A DNA stretch of 58,850 nucleotides from Myxococcota bacterium. GTDB taxonomy: Bacteria > Myxococcota_A > UBA796 > UBA9615 > JAKLKC01. Below, in pieces: positions 35,347 through 44,008 of the stretch. Within the stretch, counting starts at the first letter, position 1. Each line of letters begins with the position of its first letter. The position numbers and the translations under genes are program-made. Location: assembly GCA_023150875.1 (NCBI GenBank), contig JAKLKC010000012.1, positions 69,565-128,414 of the forward strand. The letters are read 5' to 3'. The notes under the pieces are model-generated. The model was not told where the DNA came from, made no database searches, and worked only from the letters and a program-made list of their open reading frames with translations.

Positions 35347-36195
35347 TCAGTCGAAGGTCACCAGTCCCCGCGCTCCCGCCTCCCCCAGCCTGCGGTAGAG
35401 ACCCAGGCGGTCCACGGAGGGCAGGAGGGTCTCCAGGTCCTCGCAGGTGGTCATGCCGTCCACGTAGCAGAGGATCAGGCCCAGCTCGGGGTCGATCTCC
35501 GGGGACAGGATCTGCTCCCGCCCGCAGCACAGCAGCGGGATCCGCTGCGGGCCGGCCCCGGGGCAGAGCTCGCGGATCCTCATCCCCTCGGCCAGCTCCA
35601 CCCACGTCGCCGCCGAGGGATCCCCCGCCCGGAACGAGAGCGCGGCCCGGAACGCGGTGAGCGCCTCCTCGGTACGGCGCTCCGCCAGGAGGCGCTGTCC
35701 GGCCGCCATGAACTCCTCGTAGGTGCGGGGGAGCGCCTCCTCGCCGCCCCCCGGCTCGGCGGGCGGCGGTGGCGGCGCGGGTGCCCCGCCGCTTCCCGGG
35801 CCCCGCGCCTCGGTCGGCGACTCCGGGGACTCCTCGACCACCTGGGGCATCATCTCCCACTCGTCCTCGAAGGCGGCCCCGTCGTCGGTCTCGGCGCCCA
35901 GCACCACGAAGGGGTACTCGCCGAGGGTGAACGACGCGAGGTCCTCCTCCGGCCCCGGCTCCCCGGCGTGGAACGCCGCGATCTCGCCGTCTCCGAAGTC
36001 CTCCGGCCCGTGCAGGGACACGGGATCGTCCCCGACCTCCCCGCCGAAGTGCTCCCACCCCTCGAACGCGGCTTCGCCCTGCCCCCCGTGGGCGTCCAGG
36101 GGATCCTCCTCGATCCAGCCGGCAGCCGCGTCGGTCTCGGGGCCCCCGCCGTCGCGCCGGGGCGCCGCCGTTCTACTGCCCGCACGCCTCGCCAT
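35347..36195 (-). CDS. Hypothetical acidic protein with TPR-like repeat and C-terminal helical domain
   Basis: The 282-aa product begins with a basic MARRAGSRTAAPRR, continues with an acidic disordered region (25-160) and a Pro-rich linker, and ends with two small folded parts: a TPR-like pair of helices (EEFMAAGQRLLAERRTEEALTAFRAALSF) and a C-terminal unit with the pattern ILCYVDGMTTCEDLETLLP...LYRRLGEAGARGLVTF. That last unit recalls winged-helix-like tails of myxobacterial signalling proteins. A CC pair and further Cys residues precede it. No catalytic motif is present. Function unknown. It is convergent with the metallopeptidase gene. Confidence 0.6.
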   Translation of the reverse strand: MARRAGSRTAAPRRDGGGPETDAAAGWIEEDPLDAHGGQGEAAFEGWEHFGGEVGDDPVSLHGPEDFGDGEIAAFHAGEPGPEEDLASFTLGEYPFVVLGAETDDGAAFEDEWEMMPQVVEESPESPTEARGPGSGGAPAPPPPPAEPGGGEEALPRTYEEFMAAGQRLLAERRTEEALTAFRAALSFRAGDPSAATWVELAEGMRIRELCPGAGPQRIPLLCCGREQILSPEIDPELGLILCYVDGMTTCEDLETLLPSVDRLGLYRRLGEAGARGLVTFD

Positions 36196-36403
36196 GATCC
36201 CGTCCCTCGGGTCGGGCCCCGCGGCGGCCGAACGGCCGTCCCCTCCACCTGCCCGGCTGTCCCAGGGTAGCGCGATCCGCCCGAAGGCGCTACGGCGCGC
36301 CCCCGCGGCCTGCCCCCACCGGGGCGGCGGGGGCGGCGTTTCGGTTAGACTCTCCGGGCCCCTCGCCGGCCCCCATGCCGCCGGCCGGTCCGGAGAGCTC
36401 GCC

Positions 36404-37300
36404 ATGCCGCACCGCTCCCTGCCCCTGCTCGCCGGCCTCCTGGGCCTGGCCGTCGCCGCGCCCGCCTGCGAGTCGCCTCCTCCGCCGGAGGCGAAGCCCA
36501 AGCCCACCGCCGAGCCGGGGATGGCCACCGGCGAGGACGCGGCCCGGGTCAGGCCCGCGCCCCGCGTCGCCCCCGGACCCGTCCCGGACGGCCCGCGGAT
36601 CGCCGACGTGGTCGTGGAGCCCGATCCCCCCCTCGCGGTCGAAGACGTCCGGGCGAGGGTGGTGCTGGAGGGTGGGGGCGACGCCTCCGCCCTCGACGTG
36701 GACTTCGAGTGGTCGGTCAACGGCCGGCAGGTCTACGGGCGCACCCGGGACACGCTCCCCGCGGGCAACTACAGGAGGGGGGACGTCATCGCGGTGAAGG
36801 TCCAGGTCGCCGACGCCGACGGCCGCACCGCCGCGGTGGAGCGGGGGGGACTGGTGGTCGCCAACGCCAGCCCCCGGATCCTCACGGACTTCGCCTCGCC
36901 GCGCTTCCGGAGCTTCGATGGCCTGCGCATCGAGGCCGAGGACCCCGACGGCGACCCGCTGACCTACGCCATGGAGTCTCCGCCCCCCGGCTTCTCCATC
37001 GAGAGGGAGAGCGGGCGGATCCGGGTCCGGAAGGGCAAGTACCCGGGCGGGGTGTACGAGACGCGGATCGTGGTGCGCGACCCCCACGGGGGCGAGGCGG
37101 CGGTCTCGGTGCCCATCAGCATGACCATCGGCGAGGAGGCGAAGGTCGAGGAGAAGACGACGAGCGCGGAGCGCCGGGTCTCCGACATGGACGACGCCGA
37201 GCACGAGAAGCGCTACGCCGACACCGCCGAGCGGATCGAGAAGATGACCGACGAGGAGCTGGATCGCTTCGTGAAGGAGAGGGAGGCCGCCGACCGCTGA
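36404..37300 (+). CDS. Putative lipoprotein with Ig/cadherin-like domains
   Basis: The 298-aa product has a signal peptide ending APAC (Cys22; weak lipobox), a Pro-rich linker (23-65), and two beta-sandwich domains. The second has the YxMESPPPGFSIERESGRIRV pattern of putative Ig/cadherin-like (He_PIG-type) modules. A charged helical C-terminus (KVEEKTTSAERRVSDMDDAE..., about 245-298) looks like coiled coil. A possible -10 box TAGACT is at 36346-36351. Probably an envelope structural or binding protein; no closer assignment. Confidence 0.7.
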   Translation: MPHRSLPLLAGLLGLAVAAPACESPPPPEAKPKPTAEPGMATGEDAARVRPAPRVAPGPVPDGPRIADVVVEPDPPLAVEDVRARVVLEGGGDASALDVDFEWSVNGRQVYGRTRDTLPAGNYRRGDVIAVKVQVADADGRTAAVERGGLVVANASPRILTDFASPRFRSFDGLRIEAEDPDGDPLTYAMESPPPGFSIERESGRIRVRKGKYPGGVYETRIVVRDPHGGEAAVSVPISMTIGEEAKVEEKTTSAERRVSDMDDAEHEKRYADTAERIEKMTDEELDRFVKEREAADR

Positions 37301-37358
37301 TGGGCGGACTCCGCGGAGTCGCGCACGCGCCGGAGAAATAGCGAGGAGGGTCGCGCGT

Positions 37359-38408
37359 ATGAACGGGCCTTGGCGCCGCCACGGCGGGCGGCGGCACGAT
37401 GGGCGCTCCCGCATGGCCGCTTCCTCCCGCATCGAGATGGTCCTCCTGCCCCTGCTCCGGCGGGTGCCGAGCCCCTGGCTCCGGCCGGCCATCGCCGCCC
37501 TGGCGGTGGCCTTCGCCCTGGACCTGGTCGTGTTCGATCCCCTCCCCCTGCTGGACGAGGCGGGCCTGGGGCTCCTGCTCTGGCACGCCCTGCGGGTGCT
37601 GAACGAGGACCGGGCGAGGCCCACCTTCGCCTCGCCGGATCCCCGGCGGGCGGAGGGGGCGTCACCGGGCCGGGAGGGCCCGTCCCGCCCGGCCTTCGGC
37701 GGCAGGGTGGACGTCACCGGGCAGGGGGTGGCGGGACCCCGGGGGGAGGAGGTGAGGCCGGCCTCCGGCGACGCGGCGGGCGCCACCCCCACCGGCGGGA
37801 ACCCACCGCTGGTCCACGAGCCCATCGACCGCCGGGTCTGGAAGGTGGACGCCACCATCCGGGGGGTCCGGGCCGAGCTGCGGCGGCAGGTGGGCCTGCC
37901 GGAGGTGGTGGGCGCACGCCTGGGGCGCCTCCAGGCCGCCGCGGCCGACGAGATCAAGCGCCTCAAGCGGCTGGAGGCCATGCTCGACCGGACGGCGTTC
38001 GACCCCTGGTCGGCGCATCGGGACCTGGAGCGGGCCGCCGAGGCCGCGAGTCGTCCGGCGAGCCCGGCGGCGAGGGCGCGCCTGGACGCGGTGCTCCAGG
38101 CGGCCCGCAGCCGGCGCGATCAGGTCGGCGCCCTGCTGGAGTGCCGGGACCTCGCCGCCGCGCGCCTGATGGAGCTGCACCACCGGGTGATGGACCTCCA
38201 GGTCCGCCTGACCCTGCTGGACCTGGACGATCCCGAGCGGATCGCCGCCGCCCACGCCGACCTCGACGCCGAGCTCGCCTCGCTGGAGCGGGTCCCCGAG
38301 GAGCTGGCGGAGGCCCGCCGCGAGGTCTCCGAGGCCCTGGAGCGCCGCGCCTCCGCTCCCGGCTCCTCGTCCTCCTCCCGCGCGCTGGTGCGGCTGCTCC
38401 GGAACTGA
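37359..38408 (+). CDS. Membrane protein with a PDPLPxxDE-like N-terminus and coiled-coil tail
   Basis: The 349-aa product has a basic N-terminus, a hydrophobic segment at about 42-60 followed by VVFDPLPLLDEAGLGLLLWHALRVL, a pattern seen in small DUF6116/YkvA-type membrane proteins. A Pro/Gly-rich linker follows, and then about 180 residues of heptad-like helices rich in Arg, Ala, Leu and Glu. A GGAGG nine bases before ATG 37359 supports the start; an internal ATG at 37413 is an alternative. It follows the Ig-like lipoprotein by 58 bases. Function unknown. Confidence 0.65.
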   Translation: MNGPWRRHGGRRHDGRSRMAASSRIEMVLLPLLRRVPSPWLRPAIAALAVAFALDLVVFDPLPLLDEAGLGLLLWHALRVLNEDRARPTFASPDPRRAEGASPGREGPSRPAFGGRVDVTGQGVAGPRGEEVRPASGDAAGATPTGGNPPLVHEPIDRRVWKVDATIRGVRAELRRQVGLPEVVGARLGRLQAAAADEIKRLKRLEAMLDRTAFDPWSAHRDLERAAEAASRPASPAARARLDAVLQAARSRRDQVGALLECRDLAAARLMELHHRVMDLQVRLTLLDLDDPERIAAAHADLDAELASLERVPEELAEARREVSEALERRASAPGSSSSSRALVRLLRN

Positions 38409-38507
38409 CGCCCCGCCGGCCCTTCCCCGTGGAATAGACCCGCCGCCGGCGGTGTTGGCTCGCCTTCGTCGGGGGGGAGGGCCGCGGAGCGGCGGCGGGC
38501 CCCGGGC

Positions 38508-38536
38508 TTGCCCCCGGGTGCCCGACCGGATACAAA
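38508..38536 (+). promoter_or_regulatory. Sigma-70-type promoter of the GldF/GldG-like operon
   Basis: TTGCCC (38508-38513), a 17-base spacer and TACAAA (38531-38536) give a plausible promoter, placing the transcription start near 38543, about 90 bases before the permease ATG. The site interrupts an otherwise extremely GC-rich spacer. Confidence 0.5.
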
Positions 38537-38633
38537 CCGGGCGCCGCTCCTCCCGGATCCTTCCCCGGAGCGATCACGAGCTGTCAGGACGCCGCCCCCC
38601 GGCCCGGGGGGCCGCCCGAGACGAGGCGACGCC

Positions 38634-39350
38634 ATGCGGAACATCGCGGCCATCTTCCGGCGGGAGTTCGCCGCCTACTTCAACTCGGTGCTGGGCTACA
38701 TCGTCGTCGTCGTCTGCCTGGTCCTGTTCTGGGTGTTCTTCTTCCAGCTCAACGACCTGTTCGTGGGCAACGTGGCGTCGATGCGGGGCTTCTTCGTCGT
38801 CGCGCCGCTGGTCCTGGTGCCGGTGGCGCCCGCCATCACCATGCGCCTCCTCGCCGAGGAGCGCCGGTCGGGCACCATGGAGGTGCTGATGACCCTGCCC
38901 CTGCGGGAAGGGGACGTGGTCCTCGGCAAGTACCTCGCTGCCCTGGCGCTGGTGGGGGTCGCCCTGGCCCTGTCCTTCACCTACCCCCTCACCGTGGCGA
39001 TGCTGGGCGACCTGGACCTGGGGCCGGTGGTGGGGGGCTACCTGGGGCTGGTGCTGCTCGCCGCCAGCTACCTGGCCGTGGGCCTGCTGACCTCCGCCTG
39101 GACCAGCAACCAGATCGTCGCCTTCCTGGGGGGGCTGGTGGCCTGCTTCTTCTTCTGGGTGATCGACAAGGCGGTCCCCGCCCTGCCCCCGGCGGTGGCG
39201 GGATGGGCCGCCCAGCTCGGGTTCGACTACCACTTCGCCACCATCTCCCGCGGGGTGGTCGACAGCCGCGACCTCGTGTACTACGCGAGCGTCGTCGTCG
39301 TGTGCCTCTACGTCGCCACCCTGAGCCTGAAGGTCCGGCGGGCGAGCTGA
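38634..39350 (+). CDS. ABC-2-type permease, GldF-like
   Basis: The 238-aa integral membrane protein has six hydrophobic segments and begins with the typical IAAIFRREFAAYFNSVLGYIV, followed by EERRSGTMEVLMTLPL, the cytoplasmic motif of ABC-2 permeases. It overlaps in type with GldF of Bacteroidetes and with permeases found beside GldG and DUF4340 proteins in many deltaproteobacteria. The next gene starts 12 bases downstream. The expected ATPase subunit is absent from this cluster. Transported substrate unknown; a role in gliding cannot be assumed. Confidence 0.88.
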   Translation: MRNIAAIFRREFAAYFNSVLGYIVVVVCLVLFWVFFFQLNDLFVGNVASMRGFFVVAPLVLVPVAPAITMRLLAEERRSGTMEVLMTLPLREGDVVLGKYLAALALVGVALALSFTYPLTVAMLGDLDLGPVVGGYLGLVLLAASYLAVGLLTSAWTSNQIVAFLGGLVACFFFWVIDKAVPALPPAVAGWAAQLGFDYHFATISRGVVDSRDLVYYASVVVVCLYVATLSLKVRRAS

Positions 39351-39361
39351 ACGACTGTGGG

Positions 39362-40996
39362 ATGGCCGAGTCCATGAAGAGCCGAAAGAGCCTGTTGTTC
39401 AACGCCTGGACGACCCTGGCGCTCCTGTTCCTCATCGGCGTGGTGGCCAACGTGGCGTCCCAGGACGTGTTCGTCCGCCTGGACCTCACCGGCGACCGGT
39501 CCTTCACCCTGGGTCCCGCCAGCCGGGAGCTGCTGGACAAGCTCCAGGACAAGCTGACGGTGCGGGTCTACTTCGCCGACGCCCTGGCCCCCCCCTACCA
39601 CGAGCACGCCCGCAAGCTCCGGGACAAGCTCGAGGAGTACCAGGCCCACGCCGGGGGCAGGATGGAGATCGTGTGGAAGGACCCCGGGGCGGATCCCGCC
39701 ATCGAGGAGGAGGCGCGGCGCTTCGGGATCCAGTCGAACCAGCTCCAGGTGCGGGACCGCTCGAAGGTGGAGCTGCGCAAGGTCTACATGGGGGCCGCGC
39801 TGGTCTACCGGGACCGCCAGGAGGTCCTGCCCTTCCTCGCCGACCTGTCCACCCTGGAGTTCGACATCAGCCGCTCCGTGAAGGCGCTGATCGAAGGCGG
39901 CGAGAAGAAGACGGTCGGCTTCCTCACCGGCCACGGAGAGCCCGATCTCGCCGCGGGGCAGGGCCAGCTCCAGTCGATCAAGGCCAAGATCGAGGAGACC
40001 TACCGTCTGGTGTCCGTCAAGCTGGGGGAGGGCAAGGGCGTCCCCGAGGAGGTCGACGCCCTGGTGGTGCTGGGGGCCCGCCAGCCCCTCACCGACCGCG
40101 AGAAGTTCGAGATCGACCAGTACGCGATGCGGGGGGGGCCGGTGGCCTTCTTCGTCACCCAGCTCTCCCCTGACATGCGCCAGCTCCGGGTGCAGAAGAG
40201 CAAGTCGGGGGTGGAGGACCTGCTGGCGACCTACGGGGTCACCGTCCAGCCCGAGACCGTCATCGACCGGGAGCAGATGGGGGTGATGCCGATGCCGGTG
40301 CGCCGGGGCCCCTTCACCCTGCAGGCGCGGGTGAGCACCCCCCTCATCCCCCTCGCCACCCGCTTCAGCGAGGACTCCCTGCTCACCAAGGGCATGAAGG
40401 CGCTGCCGCTGCCCTTCGCCTCTCCTCTCCAGGTGCAGGAGGCGGCGCGCAAGGACGGCCGGGAGGCCACCGAGCTGGCGTGGACCTCGGAGAGCTCGGT
40501 GGCGGTGCAGAGGGTGGCCAGCCTCGACCCCGCGACCCTGAAGGACCCCGGCCCCGACGAGGAGCCCGGTCCCTTCACCGTGGGGGTCGCCCTCAAGGGC
40601 GCGTTCCCCAGCGCCTGGGCGGGGAAGGAGCCCCCCGAGGCGGCGACGGCGGCCCCGAAGCCCGGCGAGACCGAGCTGACCGAGCTCCTGGGGGGCAAGG
40701 AGGGCGGGGGGTCCGACGACGCCATCGCCGCCCGCGCTCCCGACGGCTCCCGGATGCTGGTCTTCGGGGCCTCGGACTTCGTGCTGGGGAGCCTCGACTT
40801 CCTCCAGGCCTCCCTGGACTGGCTGGTGCTGGACGACACCCTGCTGGCCATCCGCCCCAAGCAGGCGATGTCGCCCCTGCTGAAGGAGACCACCGAGGGG
40901 CAGAGGGCCGCCATCAAGCTGGGCAACCTGCTCGGACCGTCCGGGCTGCTGATCCTGTACGGGGCGTGGCGGGCCCGCCGCCGCGCTCGGGGCTGA
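39362..40996 (+). CDS. GldG-like auxiliary component of an ABC transport system
   Basis: The 544-aa protein has an N-terminal membrane helix (about 14-34), a large periplasmic domain of the ABC-transporter auxiliary (GldG) family with DLTGDRSFTLGPASRELLDKL near its start and VGFLTGHGEPDL in the middle, and a C-terminal membrane helix (about 517-535). This architecture is standard for GldG, which pairs with GldF permeases. A second ATG at 39374 is possible. It is followed directly by the DUF4340 gene (seven bases), so permease, GldG and DUF4340 form one operon. Confidence 0.88.
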   Translation: MAESMKSRKSLLFNAWTTLALLFLIGVVANVASQDVFVRLDLTGDRSFTLGPASRELLDKLQDKLTVRVYFADALAPPYHEHARKLRDKLEEYQAHAGGRMEIVWKDPGADPAIEEEARRFGIQSNQLQVRDRSKVELRKVYMGAALVYRDRQEVLPFLADLSTLEFDISRSVKALIEGGEKKTVGFLTGHGEPDLAAGQGQLQSIKAKIEETYRLVSVKLGEGKGVPEEVDALVVLGARQPLTDREKFEIDQYAMRGGPVAFFVTQLSPDMRQLRVQKSKSGVEDLLATYGVTVQPETVIDREQMGVMPMPVRRGPFTLQARVSTPLIPLATRFSEDSLLTKGMKALPLPFASPLQVQEAARKDGREATELAWTSESSVAVQRVASLDPATLKDPGPDEEPGPFTVGVALKGAFPSAWAGKEPPEAATAAPKPGETELTELLGGKEGGGSDDAIAARAPDGSRMLVFGASDFVLGSLDFLQASLDWLVLDDTLLAIRPKQAMSPLLKETTEGQRAAIKLGNLLGPSGLLILYGAWRARRRARG

Positions 40997-41003
40997 GGCG
41001 AAG

Positions 41004-42316
41004 ATGGACCGACGCAACCAGATCCTGTTCGCCGTGCTGGCGATCCTGCTCGTCGGGTGGGCGGCCCGCTCCTGGCTGGCCAACCGCCCGCCTCCCCCTC
41101 CCTACACCATCGAGGCCGTCAAGCAGGAGGACGCCAACGCCATCGAGGTCACCTTCAAGGGCCAGACCGTGAAGCTGGCCCGCCGGGACGCCGACCGTTG
41201 GGACCTCGTGGAGCCCAAGCAGGCGCCCGCGGACCCCACCGCGGTGGACGCGGTCTTCACCCTGTTCAAGGACCCCATCGTCGCCGACATGCGGGTCGCC
41301 TCGTCGCCGAGCCAGCCCGAGCTCTTTGGGCTGGTCCCCGACGACACCGTCCGGCTGGTGATCAAGGGGGGGGACAAGACCCTGCTGGACCTGGAGATCG
41401 GCAAGACCCTGACCGGCGGTGCCGCGGTCTATCGCCCCGCCGGCTCCCCGGACCTGTGGCGGGGCAAGATCGGGAGCCGCGTGCGGCTGGAGAAGAAGGC
41501 CGACGACTGGCGGGACAAGCGGATCATGGACTTCAAGAAGGAGGACGTGGCCGCCCTGGAGCTGACCTGGGAGCGCAACCGGTTCTCGTTCACCCGCACC
41601 GACACCGGCCCCGACGACCGGGAGGGCACCTGGGCCGTGGTGGAGCCCGCGGGCCTCAAGCTCGACCCCCGGCAGGCGGACTCCGTCGCCCGGGGCCTGG
41701 GCGCCCTGCGGGCCAACGAGCTGGTGGACGACCCCAAGGAGGCGGAGGGGGCCTTCGATCCCCCCCGGCTCACGGTGAAGGCCCGGCTCGAGGACGGCTC
41801 CGAGCACTCGGTGACCTTCGGGGCGAAGAAGGAGGACAAGAAGGTCTGGATCCGCCGCGACCAGGACGGCGCGGTCTTCGTGGTCACCGAGGCCACCATG
41901 AGCCGGTACCAGAAGACCCCCGCGGACCTGCGGGACAAGACCATCCTGACCTTCAAGCGGGACGACGTGGTCCGGGCCGCCTACGACGACGGCACCACCC
42001 GCATCGTCGCCGAGCCCGACGGCGACTCCTGGAAGGCGGTGGAGCCCCCGGGCTACCCCTTCGAGGGCAAGGAGCTGACCTTCACCCTCAACACCCTCGG
42101 GAACCTGAGGGCGGCGGAGCTGGTGGAGGGCAAGACCCCCGCGCAGGCAACTCCCAGGTCTACGCCCTCAAGGAGTTCACCCTGAACTCGGTCAAGCGCG
42201 GCTTCGGCAAGGCCGACAAGGCCTCCCCCCCGGGCCAGCAGATCCGCCTCGGCGGCGGCGGCCCGGGCTCCATCCAGCTCCCCCCGAACCTCGCCGGCAT
42301 GGCCGGAGCGCGCTGA
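41004..42316 (+). CDS. DUF4340 protein interrupted by a frameshift near its end
   Basis: The N-terminal membrane helix (6-26) and DUF4340 repeats (WDLVEP, WAVVEP, WKAVEP) are read from ATG 41004. This frame runs to a stop at 42185, but from about 42142 it turns into an unnatural Ser/Pro/Thr string. The normal-looking sequence continues one frame earlier as SQVYALKEFTLNSVKRGFGK to a stop at 42316. The switch is at or near a C5 run (42136-42140), consistent with a missing base, an assembly error, or -1 slippage on CCC. I give the span of the joined gene. It works with the upstream GldF/GldG-like pair, probably as a periplasmic partner. Confidence 0.75.
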
Positions 42317-42334
42317 TCCCCCCTCCGGCATCGC

Positions 42335-42376
42335 GCCCGAGCCCGAGCCCGTGCCCGAGCCCGTGCCCGTGCCCGA
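42335..42376. repeat. Hexanucleotide repeat, seven units of GCCCG(A/T)
   Basis: Seven perfect hexamers alternate irregularly between GCCCGA and GCCCGT in the spacer between the DUF4340 gene and sod. The tract is not inside a reading frame that looks coding. Slippage there would not alter a protein. Confidence 0.8.
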
Positions 42377-42396
42377 GGCTCGGAGGGGGAAGCGGC

Positions 42397-43065
42397 TCAG
42401 ACCGTCGGAGGCGGACGGACCGCGCCCCCTCCCGCGGCGGCGCCGGGGCGGCCCTCCGGGATCCCGGCGAGGCGGTCGTCACAGGCGTCCCACCGCACGT
42501 TGTGGAAGAAGGCCTCCAGGTACTTGGAGCGCTCCGTCGGCTTGTGGTCGACGGTGAAGGCGTGCTCCCACACGTCCATCACCAGGATCGGCCGGGTCCC
42601 GGCCAGGTGGCCGTCCTCGTGGAGGGTGATCCAGGTGTTGAGCAGGCGCTGGTCGCGGAGGTCGAGGTAGAGGATGGCCCAGCCCACCCCGCGCATGGCC
42701 CCCACCCCGAGGAAGTCCGCCTTCCAGGCGTCGAAGGAGCCGAACGACGCCTCGATGGCCTGGCGCAGGGGTGAGTCCGAGGGGGGATCGCCGCCGCCGC
42801 CGGGGGTCATGTTCTCGAAGTAGTGCTCGTGGAGCCGCATCCCGTTCCACTCGAAGCCGGCCCGCCGGGTCAGCTCGGCGAACTCGGGGGTGCCGATCTG
42901 GCCCGCGCGGCACATCTCCCCGCGACGGGCGAGCAGCTTGTTCAGGTTGTTGACGTAGCCCTCGTACAGCTTCAGGTGCTGCTCGATCTGCGGATCCGAG
43001 ATCCCCTTCAGGCCCCTGACCTTCGAGTAGTCCCGGGGGCGATAGTCGTGGTACGTCGGGTTCAT
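42397..43065 (-). CDS. Superoxide dismutase, Fe/Mn family
   Basis: The 222-aa enzyme dismutates superoxide to oxygen and hydrogen peroxide. Probable metal ligands are His30 (EQHLKLYEGYVNNLN), His81 (RLHEHYFENM), Asp164 and His168 (MDVWEHAF). Compared with E. coli SodB the first helix is about one residue shorter between the ligand His and the YVNNLN motif, as in a divergent SOD subgroup. No signal peptide is seen, so it acts in the cytoplasm. A C-terminal Gly/Ala/Pro-rich tail is extra. A -10-like TAGGTT (43089-43084) lies 18 bases before the ATG. Fe versus Mn use cannot be read from sequence. Confidence 0.93.
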   Translation of the reverse strand: MNPTYHDYRPRDYSKVRGLKGISDPQIEQHLKLYEGYVNNLNKLLARRGEMCRAGQIGTPEFAELTRRAGFEWNGMRLHEHYFENMTPGGGGDPPSDSPLRQAIEASFGSFDAWKADFLGVGAMRGVGWAILYLDLRDQRLLNTWITLHEDGHLAGTRPILVMDVWEHAFTVDHKPTERSKYLEAFFHNVRWDACDDRLAGIPEGRPGAAAGGGAVRPPPTV

Positions 43066-43173
43066 GGCCCACCTCCGGCCCGAAACCTAGACGCCCGACC
43101 CCCGCTGGCAACCGGGGACGGCCGGAAGTGGGCGGCGCGAACGCCGGGGCGCCCGCGCCGCCGGCCGGGCCGG

Positions 43174-43779
43174 TCAGTCGGTCCAGAAGTCGCCGAAGAG
43201 CAGGCTCACGGTGACCGCCCCGTAGCCGAAGCGAGGCCGGGTGGCCACGTCGATGCCCGCCTCTTCCATCTCCACCTTCAGGGCGAAGGGGATCATGTAG
43301 GACGCCCGCGTCTCCAGGGCGACGGCGCCCATGTTCAGGGCCGCCGAGATCCCCGGCTCCACGTAGATCCCCCCCTGTTCGAGGCCGCGGCCGGTGCCTT
43401 CGAGGCTGGCGCCCCAGGCGCCCACGACGGAGCCGAAGCCGAGGCTGAACCGGCCCCCGACGGGAGCGACCAGCTCGCCCAGGATCCCCCCCCAGACCAG
43501 GTCCCCGGTGCGGGTCCACCCCTTGTAGCCCTCGCCCCCCACCCGGACCATCGGGCTCGGCTGGACCCAGCCGCGCCCGCCGATGGCGAGGCTGAACCCG
43601 GCGGTGTCGATCTGCTGCTTTTCCTCTCCGGAACGCAGGTCGAGGCCGGGCCTCACCGAGATCCCCCCGCCCCCCGCCAGCGCGTGGGCGGGTCCGGCGG
43701 TGGCGGCGACGCCGAGGAGCATCATCCCGGCGGCGAGGGGAACCTTCATCGCGCGCGAGACAGCCTTCATGGGCTTCAT
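43174..43779 (-). CDS. Secreted Gly-rich beta protein, unknown function
   Basis: The 201-aa product has a signal peptide (hydrophobic 14-31, ending AHA) and a mature part of short beta strands rich in Gly, Val and Trp (GLDLRSG, GFSLAIGGRGW, GAVTVSLLFGDFW). The C-terminus ends in aromatic residues, compatible with a small outer-membrane barrel. A GGAGG four to five bases before the first of two close ATGs fixes the start. It is co-oriented with sod and 108 bases upstream of it. No known family recognised. Confidence 0.65.
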   Translation of the reverse strand: MKPMKAVSRAMKVPLAAGMMLLGVAATAGPAHALAGGGGISVRPGLDLRSGEEKQQIDTAGFSLAIGGRGWVQPSPMVRVGGEGYKGWTRTGDLVWGGILGELVAPVGGRFSLGFGSVVGAWGASLEGTGRGLEQGGIYVEPGISAALNMGAVALETRASYMIPFALKVEMEEAGIDVATRPRFGYGAVTVSLLFGDFWTD

Positions 43780-43996
43780 CTTCCCTCCTGGAAAGGGGCG
43801 GCGGGAGCCCCGCCGGCACCCCGATCTGGGTCCGCGCCCCGGGGCCGGTTCCGGCCGCCTCGCGGCCGTGGCCTCCCTCCGGGACCGACGCGGGTCCCGC
43901 CTCCGCTGCGTGCAGCCGACGTGCCGCCCCGCCCGGGGCCGGCGGGTGTCGCCGGGGCGCCGCCTGTGGCCCCCTTCCGCCGACCGACCAGCGTGC

Positions 43997-44002
43997 TAAC
44001 GT
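43997..44002 (+). promoter_or_regulatory. -10-like TAACGT immediately before an ATG (leaderless candidate)
   Basis: TAACGT ends six bases before the aminopeptidase ATG at 44009, so transcription should begin at or next to that codon. GGGGAG abuts the ATG with no spacing, which is too close for normal use as a ribosome site. The -35 match is weak (TTCCGC). Confidence 0.4.
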
Positions 44003-44008
44003 GGGGAG

